From Rs1 sp000416275 (GTDB lineage Bacteria; Pseudomonadota; Gammaproteobacteria; Pseudomonadales; Balneatricaceae): DNA of 64,000 nucleotides. The stretch is taken from positions 930,001 to 994,000 of the forward strand of contig OZ251574.1 in assembly GCA_965243635.1 (NCBI GenBank). Reading direction: 5' to 3'. Both the position numbers and the translations under genes were made by a program. This document shows, one piece after another, positions 34,526 to 44,291 of this stretch. The notes beneath the pieces were generated by a model. That model was not told where the DNA came from and searched no databases. It saw only the letters and a list, made by a program, of their open reading frames with translations. How positions within the stretch are numbered: position 1 is the first letter of the stretch; each line of letters begins with the position of its first letter.

Positions 34526-35500
34526 GTGGCTAAAATAATGGTGGATGTTGTTGCAACATCCTCAGTAGTGCCTAAAGTTGAATTGCAACTGGGTCTAGAT
34601 AAACTCTCCGAACTAGGTTTTAGCACCACCATAGCCGACAATATAATGCTTCAAGAATTTGCCTATGCCGGCAGTGCCGAGCAGCGCGCCACCGCTTTTT
34701 ATAGAGCAGCAATGTCAGATTCTGATCTGGTTTGGGCGATAAGGGGCGGCTATGGTGCTGCTCAGTTGTTGGACATCCTCACTCAACTTAGCGCCCGGGG
34801 AAAGCCAACTAAGCAGAAAATATTAATCGGTTATTCTGATTTAACAGCGCTGTATCAATTTGTTAGTGAGCAATGGGGCTGGAAAATCTTACATGCACCG
34901 ATGTTGTCCTCCAAAGACTTCCGGCAAATTACGCTTGAGAATGAAAGACAATTATTGTCGTTACTGGCAGACTCGTGCGCTAATTTAAAATGGCATAATC
35001 AGTTGCTAAAATGGATTTATACTCCCTACTCGTCTCTACCGCCGATCACTGCTCAGTTATATGGCGGTAACTTAGCGGTGATTTGTTCGATGCTAGGTAC
35101 TCCTTGGCAATTAGATTTTTCAGATAAAATTTTATTTTTAGAAGAGATTGGTGAGAGCTGGAGTAAAATTGATCGGATGTTAGAGCAACTATACCACTCA
35201 GGGTCTTTAACTAATTGTAAAGCTATTGTTCTCGGAGAATTTACTTCCTGTAAAGATGCGTCCCCTAAAGGGCTAAGCAGTGAATATAACCAAGCACTTG
35301 AAAATATCAGGAAAACATTAACCGCTGCACAGGGGATGGAGGAGGTCTTTACACGACTCGGCGAAAAATTAAATATCCCGATCTGCTCTGGTTTGCCGGT
35401 AGGCCACTGTTTGAAAAATTCGCCCCTGCCTCTTTTAGCGACCTATCAGCTGTCTATTGCTAAAGGTCTGGAGTTGATGTGTTGGTCATCAGTTCGCTGA
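34526..35500 (+). CDS. S66 family LD-carboxypeptidase
   Basis: LD-carboxypeptidases remove the terminal D-alanine from murein tetrapeptides during cell-wall recycling. The family signature WAIRGGYGAAQLLD contains the expected GGYG segment, although the usual nucleophile serine falls in the less certain ILIGYSDLTALYQF region. The C-terminal GLPVGHCLKN carries the catalytic histidine. The frame is open from 34460, but that start lies within repeat DNA. The GTG at 34526 has CGGAG seven bases upstream and gives 324 residues, close to the family length. The ATG at 34538 is an alternative. Confidence 0.82.
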   Translation: MAKIMVDVVATSSVVPKVELQLGLDKLSELGFSTTIADNIMLQEFAYAGSAEQRATAFYRAAMSDSDLVWAIRGGYGAAQLLDILTQLSARGKPTKQKILIGYSDLTALYQFVSEQWGWKILHAPMLSSKDFRQITLENERQLLSLLADSCANLKWHNQLLKWIYTPYSSLPPITAQLYGGNLAVICSMLGTPWQLDFSDKILFLEEIGESWSKIDRMLEQLYHSGSLTNCKAIVLGEFTSCKDASPKGLSSEYNQALENIRKTLTAAQGMEEVFTRLGEKLNIPICSGLPVGHCLKNSPLPLLATYQLSIAKGLELMCWSSVR

Positions 35501-35707
35501 ATTCGTATCAAAAAATTTGTTTCCACCCAATTTTTAAATTAAGTGCCAATTATATTGCGCTAAAGTGGTGAATTAGTTTTTCACTACTACAATTCAATGT
35601 ACGTCTTATTCGGCATAAAAATTATTATATGGTCTAGATTTTTAATGATCAGAGCTGGAAAGTTTCTTTAAGCTGCTTAAAAATAATAATTTTATTGGAG
35701 TGGGTGA

Positions 35708-37375
35708 ATGTATATTTATTCGAAGTTAAAAGTTTTTCATCAGTTTACTAAATTGTCGCTATTCAGTAAGAAGAGAGTTAATAGCATAGGTACTAAGCTA
35801 TTAATTCGAGTGTTAGCGGTTAGTTCGCTATTCGTTATTTTTCAAACCTTGGTCCAATTAAACAGTGACTATGAACTAGGGTTATCTGAAATAGATCGAC
35901 GGTTTGATCAGCTAAGCCTCAGTTATAGAGGTGGATTGGCTAGAAGTATATGGGAGGTAAATAATACTCAAATAGAAAGCATCATCGAAGGTATGTTACA
36001 GATTCCCGATGTAGTGAAAGTTACTGTCACCGAATCATCGGGCAAAGAAAATGTAGAAGAGCCTATTTTGGCAGAAGTAGGGGTGATGCCTGAATCAAGT
36101 TTCCTACAGAGAAATTTACCAGTGACTATTGAGTCGGGAGGCGTGGATAAGAGAATAGGCTCGTTAATTGTCGCGATTAGCCTAGATGCATTATACGAAG
36201 ATTTATATGGCACGGTAATCTTCGTTTTATTATTTCAGGTAGTGAAAACTTTTTTAATGTCGGCATTTATATTGGCAATATTTCATTATTTGGTGACTCG
36301 GCACTTAGTGGTGATGGCTAAGTTTTCCAATGCAACCAACCCCAATAATTTAGATGAAATGCTGGTCCTAGATCGCAAGTCTCTAGGTGATGAAGATGAA
36401 ATAACCGCCATGTCAGATGCCTTAAATTACACCAAAAGAAATTTGAAAAAGCTGGTTGAGTCGAATGAGCAATCAGTACAAATGCATGTCGAATTGGCTC
36501 AAAAGGAAGAAAAAGAACAGGCTCATCAGCAATTTAAAAAGCAAATCGAAGCTAAAAATACTAAACTTGCCGATTCAAACCATGAGTTGGCATCAGCTAT
36601 CGATAATCTTAAAAATACTCAGGATCAGTTAGTTAACTCGGAAAAAATGGCGGCTTTAGGTGGAATGGTACAAGGTGTGGCCCATGAGCTAAATACGCCG
36701 ATCGGTTTATCTATTACCGGGGCCAGCCATATAAAAGCCGATACCGATCGGATTATTGAGTTACTAGCGGCTAATAAAATGAAAAAATCTGATTTAGACG
36801 GCTATCTTGACAGTACTAAAAATCTATCTAAATCGATCAATATAGGACTCGATAAGGCGGCAAATTTAATAAAATCTTTTAAGTTGGTGTCCGTTGAGCA
36901 GCATGAAGAGTTGAAACAAGATTTTGATGTGAGAAGTAATTTAGAAGATCTTTTGTATAGTATAAGACCCAGTATCAGAGAGAAAAAAGAGATCAAAATC
37001 TATAATAATATTGTAGAAAACATCGAGCTTTGTAGCTTTCCAGGGGTTTTTTATCAAATTTATACCAATCTAATTAACAATGCGATGTTACACGCCTTTG
37101 AATTCCTTGACGAAGGAGAGGTTACTATTTTCGGAGAGTATCGGGATCAACATTTGCTGATGTCCGTGAAAGACAATGGTTGTGGTATGAATGAAGAGAC
37201 GATAAAGAAAGTTTTCGATCCGTTTTTTACCACTAAGCGGGCTAACGGAGGAACAGGTTTAGGTATGAATATCATTTATAATTTAGTCAATGACAAGCTG
37301 CATGGCAGCATCAGAGTCGAGAGTAAAGAAGGTGAGGGCACTACCTTTTATTTTAAAATACCTAATCTCATTTAA
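35708..37375 (+). CDS. Membrane sensor histidine kinase
   Basis: The 555-residue protein starts with a cytoplasmic tail, a transmembrane helix at about 30-50 (LLIRVLAVSSLFVIFQTL), a periplasmic sensor of about 120 residues, and a second helix at about 172-198. A linker and long coiled coil follow (about 230-305, rich in E, K and Q), then the phosphoacceptor H326 in GVAHELNTPIG, and an ATPase domain with N-box NNAMLHAF, G1 DNGCGMNEE and G2 GGTGLGMNI. No response regulator lies next to it, so the partner is elsewhere. It is preceded by a 207-bp promoter-sized gap. Confidence 0.9.
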   Translation: MYIYSKLKVFHQFTKLSLFSKKRVNSIGTKLLIRVLAVSSLFVIFQTLVQLNSDYELGLSEIDRRFDQLSLSYRGGLARSIWEVNNTQIESIIEGMLQIPDVVKVTVTESSGKENVEEPILAEVGVMPESSFLQRNLPVTIESGGVDKRIGSLIVAISLDALYEDLYGTVIFVLLFQVVKTFLMSAFILAIFHYLVTRHLVVMAKFSNATNPNNLDEMLVLDRKSLGDEDEITAMSDALNYTKRNLKKLVESNEQSVQMHVELAQKEEKEQAHQQFKKQIEAKNTKLADSNHELASAIDNLKNTQDQLVNSEKMAALGGMVQGVAHELNTPIGLSITGASHIKADTDRIIELLAANKMKKSDLDGYLDSTKNLSKSINIGLDKAANLIKSFKLVSVEQHEELKQDFDVRSNLEDLLYSIRPSIREKKEIKIYNNIVENIELCSFPGVFYQIYTNLINNAMLHAFEFLDEGEVTIFGEYRDQHLLMSVKDNGCGMNEETIKKVFDPFFTTKRANGGTGLGMNIIYNLVNDKLHGSIRVESKEGEGTTFYFKIPNLI

Positions 37376-37500
37376 AACAAACTATCGGTAAATCGTTCGT
37401 CTGGCACACGAATTACTGACCCGCTCTCACTTGAAAAAATCTCTGAATCAGTGACTTTTTCAAAGGTTTCTTGGCCAGCTCAGATTTTCTTGCTAGAACG

Positions 37501-38604
37501 TCATACGACGTTGGCAATCACGGCGATGGCATTAAAAGGCATTAGGCTATCTTCTTCTATATGAATATTTTTCTCTTTAGCTAGCACCTTCAAATGAGCT
37601 ATGTCCGGGCTATTTATATCCCTTACCATGAGTAGTTTAGGTACTCTTCTGAGCATCACCCGAGTGGCTTCAGCGATGCCCGGTTTTACTTTGTTAATAT
37701 CATCAATCTGTTGTTTTGTCATCAGCGCCGCCACGTAGTCTTTCATATCTTTGTGGCGCTGATGACTAGCTTTGGATAGAACTAACATATCATTGCTATT
37801 AGGTATAATACTGCTAAAAAGCTCGGATATTTGATCGGCGAACCAATTGCTAATATCGTATTTTTGTAAGTTAGAGTACACCACACACTGGTGGAACCCC
37901 TGGTACTCATCTCGTAGTATTGTTCTTGAGACTAACCCTGAGACTGTAGAATTTAATATTCCCGAAGGTATCGCATAATCGTCGGTTGTGGCGACAATAT
38001 CAGCGGTGCCACCGATATCTGAAATAACACATAATTGATCGCTAATTTTATAGCTAGATGTAGCGTTCCACTTAGCCACTGCAGTTTTAAGCTCTTTAGT
38101 GATTATCCCTTTTGCGGTCCAGCCATCGACAAATAAAACACTCTGCGCGGTCCTACCCGTCTCCTGAATGTACTTTAGTGCACTTTGATCAATCCCTTTA
38201 TCACGTATTATAGAGATTGAATAATGTTGCACATCCACAGCATAATAATGCTTAAGGGCCCTAGTTAACAATACTCCTATTGGTGTTCCTGCTCTAGCTA
38301 GCGAGAGCAGCGTTATCTCTGTTCCTTTTAGCTGATAAATTTGTTGGGCTAAGTTGGCTACTTCTTTTGCCAGGCGCTGCTTATATTGAGTCACTAGTTG
38401 ATAAAAAATACTTAAGTACTGCTCACTAGGTGCAAACTCTTGCGATATCATTTGTGAATAGTGTTGCTTACCTAGTTGTAACTGACGCTCTTTTTCCGCA
38501 ACGCTTAACATTGGTATGTCGATCGCCTGTAATAGAAATTGGCAATCTGCTAGCGAGTATGAGCCTTTGAGGGGCTTTAGTAGATTCTTTTGGGTATGAG
38601 TCAT
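37501..38604 (-). CDS. StiP-type cysteine protease / PRTase-like protein with PELOTA domain (Ter cluster)
   Basis: The protein has the layout of Ter-associated StiP proteins: a phosphoribosyltransferase-like cysteine protease region (LSLARAGTPIGVLLTRAL, then SISIIRDKGID and VLFVDGWTAKGIITKEL) and a C-terminal PELOTA-like RNA-binding domain (ATRVMLRRVPKLLMVRD to AIAVIANV). The frame is open from 38658, but the ATG at 38604 overlaps the HAD gene stop as ATGA and gives 367 residues, so it is preferred. It is the last gene of a three-gene block (PRTase-TRSP, HAD, StiP). Biochemical activity is predicted by family only. Confidence 0.8.
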   Translation of the reverse strand: MTHTQKNLLKPLKGSYSLADCQFLLQAIDIPMLSVAEKERQLQLGKQHYSQMISQEFAPSEQYLSIFYQLVTQYKQRLAKEVANLAQQIYQLKGTEITLLSLARAGTPIGVLLTRALKHYYAVDVQHYSISIIRDKGIDQSALKYIQETGRTAQSVLFVDGWTAKGIITKELKTAVAKWNATSSYKISDQLCVISDIGGTADIVATTDDYAIPSGILNSTVSGLVSRTILRDEYQGFHQCVVYSNLQKYDISNWFADQISELFSSIIPNSNDMLVLSKASHQRHKDMKDYVAALMTKQQIDDINKVKPGIAEATRVMLRRVPKLLMVRDINSPDIAHLKVLAKEKNIHIEEDSLMPFNAIAVIANVV

Positions 38605-39329
38605 GCTAATTTGTCCGCACTGATTTGGCTTTTTGGAGGGATCATTTGAAAATGGCATGCCTGCATAAATGGCAAATCTGAATTGCTATCTCCCAAGCCA
38701 ATGAATAGCGTTGCACTGTTGAGTTTTAAGTAGTGCTGTTTTAGATAATTAACTGCTAGCTTTTTACAGGCGAAAGGGGGTAAAAGCGCCATATTATTGC
38801 CATTAGTATGTACTCTAGCATTATCTGCAAGCGCAGAAAATTTTTGACAAATCGCAGCAAGCTCTGTCAAATCTCGAGGGTCGCCTTTTATTGATATATA
38901 ACATGCAAAACCGAAATCAAAAATAATCCTACAGCGCAGAGCCAGGCTTTTTTTAGCCACGATATATTGCACTTGTTGTAAATAATCTTCTAAAATATTT
39001 TGCCAATCTGTCGACTGTTTGGTCAACATAGTTGCCCACTCTGTATCTATATCGCCGCTCTCATTTAAGACAATGGCACCGTGATCAATGACCTGAAATG
39101 TATTGGTATTAATTGAGACTCTATCAAGTGCCGCTTTGTTGCGACCGGTAACAGGGATAAATATATGTTCTTTACACATATTAATTAACAGTTGTTGTGC
39201 CGGGGTAGAATAGGAGGAAGGATTGCCGTTGGCATCAACAGCACTGGTGGTTAACTCCGGCTCGTTTAAGCATTTTTTCTGCGTTTGAATTAAAGTGTCA
39301 TCAATATCGGAAAAAAAAACAATGGGCAT
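38601..39329 (-). CDS. HAD superfamily hydrolase of the Ter cluster
   Basis: The N-terminal FFSDIDDTLIQTQ is HAD motif I (DxDxT), IPVTGRN is motif II, and FIGLGDSNSDLPFMQAC is motif IV, with a lysine in between (CKKLAVNYLKQ). Phosphatase activity is expected and the substrate is unknown. A GTG at 39359 would overlap the upstream gene by 11 bases. The ATG at 39329 places MPIVFFSDIDD at the N-terminus and is preferred, though its ribosome site is weak. Such HAD proteins occur beside PRTase and StiP genes in tellurite-stress clusters. Confidence 0.82.
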   Translation of the reverse strand: MPIVFFSDIDDTLIQTQKKCLNEPELTTSAVDANGNPSSYSTPAQQLLINMCKEHIFIPVTGRNKAALDRVSINTNTFQVIDHGAIVLNESGDIDTEWATMLTKQSTDWQNILEDYLQQVQYIVAKKSLALRCRIIFDFGFACYISIKGDPRDLTELAAICQKFSALADNARVHTNGNNMALLPPFACKKLAVNYLKQHYLKLNSATLFIGLGDSNSDLPFMQACHFQMIPPKSQISADKLA

Positions 39330-39348
39330 ATTATTAAAACTCGTTGAT

Positions 39349-40500
39349 TCAGGTGTCACTTAAAAAAGTATCTAAAATTACAACTTTTGCAGCTAAGATA
39401 TCTTTGAAAGGGCAATTGTCATACTGTTCTCTGTTTTCATAACACAGTATGACTTGTCTGTTTTTAGGTAAATTGTACAAGTAAAACATCCCTTGATGTC
39501 CGTTATCAAAGCAGCTAATTTTACTTTTTATACCGCAATCTTCAATAGCTGGAGAGCGTCCGGTAGATTGGAATAATATATCAAACCCACGCTGTTCTAA
39601 TTCCTCTGCAAATAAGAAAGGCTGGTAGCTAAATTCCCCGGTGCCAACTACTGTATATTTTTGGTCTTGCTGCAAGCTAATAGCACAGTTAGTTTCGATA
39701 CTGACGAAGGAGTACTGTGGTCGTTTTTGCACTAGATAGCCAGTTCGGCCAATATCGGCTCTGCTGACTGCCTTGCTGATACCTACTGCGGTATTTTTAG
39801 GCAGCTGATCCTTAAATGTCTCATCGGCGCTGAAAGCAAAATTTCCATCTAATAAACTGCAAAACAGTAAATTAATATTTGGGTATTGCTCGGCAAATAG
39901 CGCTCTGTCTTCTTCGCTAACCCAATTAACTAAGCTAGCCCAGACCACTGTTTTTAACAGCGGCAGCCGCTCTAATAATTGATTGGTGAGTTGGGCCAGT
40001 GTCTTACCGGTACTTATCTCATCATCGACTAATATAGCTGTTGTGATGCCCTGCTGGTTTAATGGCTTTTCTAGAGAGTAGATCAGATGCGATGGAGCAT
40101 GGCTGTGTGCTTCTATAATTGAAAAATCAATTTCTTTATCTATCTGACAGCGAGTAGTGTGGCTATAGACAACTTGTTGTGCATCGCCAGAGAGCTTTAT
40201 TTCTTGGGCGACTCCAGCCGCTAGGCCTGTGGCTGTTTCTGCAATACCTAATACCCAAATATTGGAGGAGGGCGATACTAAAGGTTGGATTTGACTAGCC
40301 AGCACCTGGTAACTTTTTCGCATAGTGCTAGGTTGACAAGGTACGTATTTACCCAGCACTTTAGAGACGAACAGAAAACGGCGTTTCGGGTTTAGCCTAG
40401 AGCCAAAGGTCAGTAGGTGATCGAGCGAAAATCTAGCACTTAAAACAGATATTAGCAGCTTGCCAGTCTGCAATTGAATAGAATGTTGGTCAGACATCAA
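39349..40500 (-). CDS. Phosphoribosyltransferase with TRSP domain (Ter cluster)
   Basis: The 383-residue protein has a PRPP-binding loop ILVDDEISTGKTL at about residue 155 and a preceding IWVLGIAETATGLAAGVA, as in PRTase_2 proteins of Ter clusters. The C-terminal third contains FQSTGRSPAI, fitting the TRSP domain that normally follows. These proteins are proposed to make a nucleoside-like or RNA-modifying product in Ter-dependent stress systems, but the substrate is unknown. It heads the HAD-StiP block and overlaps the alternative HAD start. Confidence 0.8.
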   Translation of the reverse strand: MMSDQHSIQLQTGKLLISVLSARFSLDHLLTFGSRLNPKRRFLFVSKVLGKYVPCQPSTMRKSYQVLASQIQPLVSPSSNIWVLGIAETATGLAAGVAQEIKLSGDAQQVVYSHTTRCQIDKEIDFSIIEAHSHAPSHLIYSLEKPLNQQGITTAILVDDEISTGKTLAQLTNQLLERLPLLKTVVWASLVNWVSEEDRALFAEQYPNINLLFCSLLDGNFAFSADETFKDQLPKNTAVGISKAVSRADIGRTGYLVQKRPQYSFVSIETNCAISLQQDQKYTVVGTGEFSYQPFLFAEELEQRGFDILFQSTGRSPAIEDCGIKSKISCFDNGHQGMFYLYNLPKNRQVILCYENREQYDNCPFKDILAAKVVILDTFLSDT

Positions 40501-40664
40501 TTAAAATCCATATAATTATTATAAATAGCTTCATGATTGGTCATCAGTTTTCCTAAATTAGTAAAACAGGCAACCTTTAAATGTTATTGGATATTGAGTC
40601 CGCTTCGACTCCGCTATGGAATACCTGAATAAAGATCAATTATAAAAACAGCCGTAATCTATAA

Positions 40665-40808
40665 CCTGAATCCGTGACTTCAAAGTGAATACAGAGTGTC
40701 AGATATTGGTTCTTCAGTGGGATTGAAAAATCTTAGCTGCAAGCTCATGTGCGCCCTGCATTCGCTAAATAAATGCATTCCTGCATAAAACCCGTCGATT
40801 CAGCGTTT
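40665..40808. repeat. Element A, truncated by element B
   Basis: Starts CCTGAATCCGTGACTTC and reads through the long interior to CATAAAACCCGTCGATTCAG, then stops just before an element B. The right terminus is missing. The 496-bp gap between PRTase-TRSP and TerD is largely filled by these two repeats. Confidence 0.82.
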
Positions 40809-40818
40809 ATTACTATAG

Positions 40819-40882
40819 GAGACCTCTGCATAACTTACCCAGAGGGTATGATAACTGCGCTCGCAACGTTATGCAGAGGTCT
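40819..40882. repeat. Element B, short form
   Basis: Starts GAGACCTCTGCATAAC and ends GTTATGCAGAGGTCT. Same internal deletion as at 2154. Flanks contain ATAG on both sides (CTATAG, GATAG), a probable target duplication. Confidence 0.82.
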
Positions 40883-40996
40883 GATAGATAAAAAAACGCT
40901 TATCAAAAAAAATATTAATGATAAGCGAATTGTGCTGATTAGAGAAATTACTTTCAGCTAATCAGTGATTTGGCGCGACGACATGATCGCCGATTT

Positions 40997-41575
40997 TTAA
41001 CCAATATTAACGCCATGCTGTTGTGCCATCGGCTTTAAGCCTCCTGCAAAACCTTGACCTATCGCCTTGAACTTCCAAGCACCGTTGTGCGAATATAACT
41101 CACCGAAGATTAATGCGGTCTCAGTAGAATAGTCTTCTGAGAGGTCATAACGCGCGACTTCTTCATTTGAATTGGTATTAACAATACGAATAAAAGCATT
41201 TGATACTTGACCAAAGTTTTGGTTGCGAATATCAGCTTCATGAATGGTGACACCGACGACAATTTTTTTAACGTCTGCAGGTATTAAAGCTAGGTCAACT
41301 TTGACCATTTCATCATCGCCATCACCTTCACCAGTAGTGTTGTCGCCAGTGTGTTCAATAGATCCGCAAGGTGACTTTAAGTTGTTGTAGAAAATAAAAT
41401 CGCTATCCATACGCACCTTTCCGTTCTCACCTACTATAAAAACTGAGGCATCTAAGTCAAACTCAGCGCCATCGGTTGAACGGTTATCCCAGCCTAATCC
41501 CAGTGTCATTTTAGTCATGCCCGGAGCGATTTTTTCTAGTGAAACGTTACCGCCTTTTTGTAGTGAAACACCCAT
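40997..41575 (-). CDS. TerD family protein (TerD/TerE-like)
   Basis: The 192 residues match TerD/TerE in length and motifs: VSLQKGGNVSLEKIAPGMTK at the start, LGWDNRSTDGAEFDLDASVF, the calcium-binding GDNTTGEGDGDDE at about 80, and LFGELYSHNGAWKFKAIGQG. The C-terminus (QQHGVNIG) is closest to TerE. TerD proteins bind calcium and work with TerB and TerC in resistance to tellurite and phages. An AGGAG ribosome site lies in front of the ATG. It belongs to a minus-strand run with terB, a terA-like and a terZ-like gene, separated by small repeats. Confidence 0.92.
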   Translation of the reverse strand: MGVSLQKGGNVSLEKIAPGMTKMTLGLGWDNRSTDGAEFDLDASVFIVGENGKVRMDSDFIFYNNLKSPCGSIEHTGDNTTGEGDGDDEMVKVDLALIPADVKKIVVGVTIHEADIRNQNFGQVSNAFIRIVNTNSNEEVARYDLSEDYSTETALIFGELYSHNGAWKFKAIGQGFAGGLKPMAQQHGVNIG

Positions 41576-41631
41576 TGTATAATCTCCTGTTTTTATAACT
41601 TAAAAATTCATTTAATGTTTAATAATATATT

Positions 41632-41700
41632 CTTGAATCCGTGACTTCAAAGTGAATACAGAGCTTGCGCTATGTGGTGCATTGAAGTCACTGATTCAGG
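41632..41700. repeat. Element A, short 69-bp form, with target duplication
   Basis: Starts CTTGAATCCGTGACTTC and ends CACTGATTCAGG, joined at GAGCTTGCGC, so most of the interior is missing. ATATT flanks it at 41627-41631 and 41701-41705. Confidence 0.85.
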
Positions 41701-41706
41701 ATATTG

Positions 41707-42159
41707 TTACAGTTCAAAATCTGCAGCATTTAAGCCTAATTCACAAGCTACTTTAACAGCAATCGCTCGCTCATTATCATCAAAAACACCATCAGCTGCA
41801 GCAATAGATAAGATTAAACGCATCACTGTACGGCAGGCAACATCATCTCCTTTTAATAAGTTTAAAGCTTCAAAAGCTTTAGACTCGCCTACATCTTGAT
41901 CAAACTCAAAGTTGCTTAAAAATTCATTGAATGATCCAATAACATCAGCTGTTTTAAATACCGAAAGCGCATCATTACTCTCTATGATTTTCAGCATTTT
42001 CTTTTTCTCTTCCGACGAGACATCACCATCTGCCAGCGCGATTAAAGCGGTTCCAGCAGTGGCTGCATTTAAAAACTTTTTATTTTTAAACTTTAGTACT
42101 TCGTCTTTAAGTTCATTTGATTTTTGTTTAACACTTGAAATAAAAGATGCAAAACTCAT
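41707..42159 (-). CDS. terB: Tellurite resistance protein TerB
   Basis: The 150 residues equal the usual TerB length of 151 and are all-helical. Signatures are GTALIALADGDVSSEEKKKML and, near the C-terminus, ILSIAAADGVFDDNERAIAVKVA, two acidic metal-binding repeats of the TerB fold. TerB sits at the inner membrane with TerC and binds TerD-type proteins. The stop is 7 bp before a short element A. The start lies 2 bp after the TerA-like gene stop, so the two are cotranscribed. Confidence 0.93.
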   Translation of the reverse strand: MSFASFISSVKQKSNELKDEVLKFKNKKFLNAATAGTALIALADGDVSSEEKKKMLKIIESNDALSVFKTADVIGSFNEFLSNFEFDQDVGESKAFEALNLLKGDDVACRTVMRLILSIAAADGVFDDNERAIAVKVACELGLNAADFEL

Positions 42160-42161
42160 AT

Positions 42162-43256
42162 TTAATCCTCATTATCTCTGTTGTTTTCACAGTGATCTTG
42201 ATCAGTATCACTGTTTCGAAAAGGGAGCCCCCAACCAAATGCTTTATCCAACTCTAGCAGGTCATCGAAGTATTCGTTTAAGGGGGTTATTTTTGGTGAC
42301 TGTTGACTAAAATCTAACATAGCCACAGCATAAATAGGTTTAACCTTTAATGAATCCGGTGATATCTCTAAGAATTGTACCCCGGGTATGTCAAAGCAAA
42401 CTTTAACGTTCAATTCATGCCAATTGCCAAAAGACTCCATCATAGACACAAATATTAAATAGCGGTTAATCTTATGCTGATAACGGTTGTTTATATCTAG
42501 TCTTTCTAAGTGTACATTGCTCGAACGACTAGCTTCGATATAGGGAACTCCTTCAAAAGATCCTTTAAACTCGGAGTCAAAGCTATAAACAATACCATTT
42601 TGCGCATTATTTAACTGATAAAAGCAACCTATACGTAAATCTGAAATGGGTTTGAATTTCTCTCCTAAAAAATAGTTAGAGATGGATTTCTTGCCACTAG
42701 AGCCTGATGACCAATGCAGTTGGATGCTAGCGCTGGTTGAATGCTGATTCGCGGAATCAGCTGTTTTTCCAATACTGGTCTGAGGACTGGGCAAGCTGGA
42801 TTGAACGGTGCTATTGATGGAAAAAGAGTCCAGCAGTTTATCTAATCCGCTCGCATAGCCCTGTAACACACAACGTATTTTCCAAGTGCCTTTATGTAAG
42901 TATATGTCTAGTAAGGTCAATGCAGTTTGATCTGCTATTTGAGCCGAAATATCGATGCTGGCGTAACATTTATCACCCAACAAATCATTAAGTTCAGCGC
43001 TTAATGATTTGTTATCAGCAGCCACTTCTTTAACAATGTAAACGGTAATCTTCTGTATCTCTGGATCTATGTCATGCAAATTTAACAGTAAATTGCAGTC
43101 TTGCATTGACACACCTTGTTCAGCTTTAAAAAGCGCAGCCGGCATTCCTACCTTGCTGATAATAACTCCCCAACTGCAATTTTCAATGTTCAATTGCAAC
43201 TTATAGGAGTTGTTAGCAGAGATTGGTGTGTTTTGTCCGGCTACTAGCTGTATCAA
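42162..43256 (-). CDS. TerA-like protein
   Basis: The 364 residues (E. coli TerA has 385) have an N-terminal diverged TerD-like domain ending in LLDIYLHKGTWKIRCVLQGYASGLDKLL, a low-complexity linker rich in S, T and Q at about 150-180, and a C-terminal domain with YLIFVSMMESFGNWHELNVKV and PIYAVAMLDFSQ. That layout fits TerA of Ter clusters. The acidic calcium motif of TerD is absent in the N-terminal domain. It is followed at 2 bp by terB. Confidence 0.82.
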   Translation of the reverse strand: MIQLVAGQNTPISANNSYKLQLNIENCSWGVIISKVGMPAALFKAEQGVSMQDCNLLLNLHDIDPEIQKITVYIVKEVAADNKSLSAELNDLLGDKCYASIDISAQIADQTALTLLDIYLHKGTWKIRCVLQGYASGLDKLLDSFSINSTVQSSLPSPQTSIGKTADSANQHSTSASIQLHWSSGSSGKKSISNYFLGEKFKPISDLRIGCFYQLNNAQNGIVYSFDSEFKGSFEGVPYIEASRSSNVHLERLDINNRYQHKINRYLIFVSMMESFGNWHELNVKVCFDIPGVQFLEISPDSLKVKPIYAVAMLDFSQQSPKITPLNEYFDDLLELDKAFGWGLPFRNSDTDQDHCENNRDNED

Positions 43257-43326
43257 AGTTGTTTACTCAGAGTGAAAATAAATAAAATGCGTTTTTAAAT
43301 TCGATATTTATTGCTAAAGGCGCTGG

Positions 43327-43932
43327 TTATAGGAAATCACTAGCGGTTGTTTTAAGCAGTGGCTCTAATTTTTTATCTGCTGTCGGCTCACCAATGGCAC
43401 GGAATTTCCACTCTGTATTATGACGATAAAGTACACCTAGCACCATTGAAACTGCACCGTTGAATTTAGGCTCATTAGCAATGTTGTAGCTAGCTATAAT
43501 GTTGTCTACGCGTGAAGGGGTGCCTTCGTAGAGTCTTATACTGGCGAAAGGTATCGTTGCAAAATCTTGGCCACGATAGCTATTTAGTACGACAGCTACG
43601 CTTTTGACATTAGCGGGAACACGATTAAGTTCAATTGAAATAATTTCGTTATCTAAACCATCATCACCATCCATATCACCAGTGGTGTCATCGCCGCTAT
43701 GGGTTATCGATCCATCCTTACTGGCCAATTGACCAAAATAGATAACGTCCATAAGTGCTTTTTGGTCATCGAACATACCGATGCTCGCATCTAAATCTAC
43801 GGCTACTTTTTTGGTACCAAAAAAACCTTTCTTTTCTATAGCGCCCCAGTTAATACCAATACATACTTTATTTAAGCCAGAACCATTCTTCTCTAAACTG
43901 ATGCGTTGACCTTTCTCTAGTGATATTGACAT
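43327..43932 (-). CDS. TerD family protein, TerZ/TerX-like
   Basis: The 201-residue protein has VDLDASIGMFDDQK, the calcium motif GDDTTGDMDGDDGLDNE at about 82-98 and VLGVLYRHNTEWKFRAIG. The GFFGTKK insertion and the longer DGDDGLDNE loop point to the TerZ/TerX branch rather than TerD/TerE. It is the first gene of the minus-strand group terZ-like, terA-like, terB, with 70 bp before the next gene. An AAGGAA ribosome site precedes the ATG. Confidence 0.9.
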   Translation of the reverse strand: MSISLEKGQRISLEKNGSGLNKVCIGINWGAIEKKGFFGTKKVAVDLDASIGMFDDQKALMDVIYFGQLASKDGSITHSGDDTTGDMDGDDGLDNEIISIELNRVPANVKSVAVVLNSYRGQDFATIPFASIRLYEGTPSRVDNIIASYNIANEPKFNGAVSMVLGVLYRHNTEWKFRAIGEPTADKKLEPLLKTTASDFL

Positions 43933-44044
43933 CCGTATTTCCTTGTTTGATAAAAGTTTATTCTTTTCCTAAAGCAGTCGCTGCTCTAGAACGTTTTTGT
44001 AACGTTGTTTACTTATCTTTAAAATTATATGCGTCATATAGCTT

Positions 44045-44242
44045 GCTCTGCATAACTTACCCAGAGGGTATGATAGCTGTGCTCGGTGATACTGCGTTAA
44101 AAACCGGCTCAATATGCTCATTTATATCAGTAATACCCACAAAGAAGGGGCACTGTACCCAAAGTGAGGGACACACTGACTCCACTATCTCACCGGTTTT
44201 TTCCTTGTCTTACCTTCGCTCGCAACGTTACGCAGAGGTCTC
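44045..44242. repeat. Element B, long form, with target duplication
   Basis: The left end is shortened to GCTCTGCATAAC while the right end is intact (GAGGTCTC). AGCTT at 44040-44044 and 44243-44247 is an exact 5-bp duplication, which fixes the element's limits despite the eroded end. Confidence 0.88.
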
Positions 44243-44291
44243 AGCTTAATTGTAAATTTTCAATAGTATAGAAAATTGACAAATACTTATA

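Noticed and set aside
37441..37460. CTCTGAATCAGTGACTTTTT as a further element A copy
   Set aside because: Only one decayed tip-like match of about 18 bases, without interior or opposite end; it may be chance or a last remnant.
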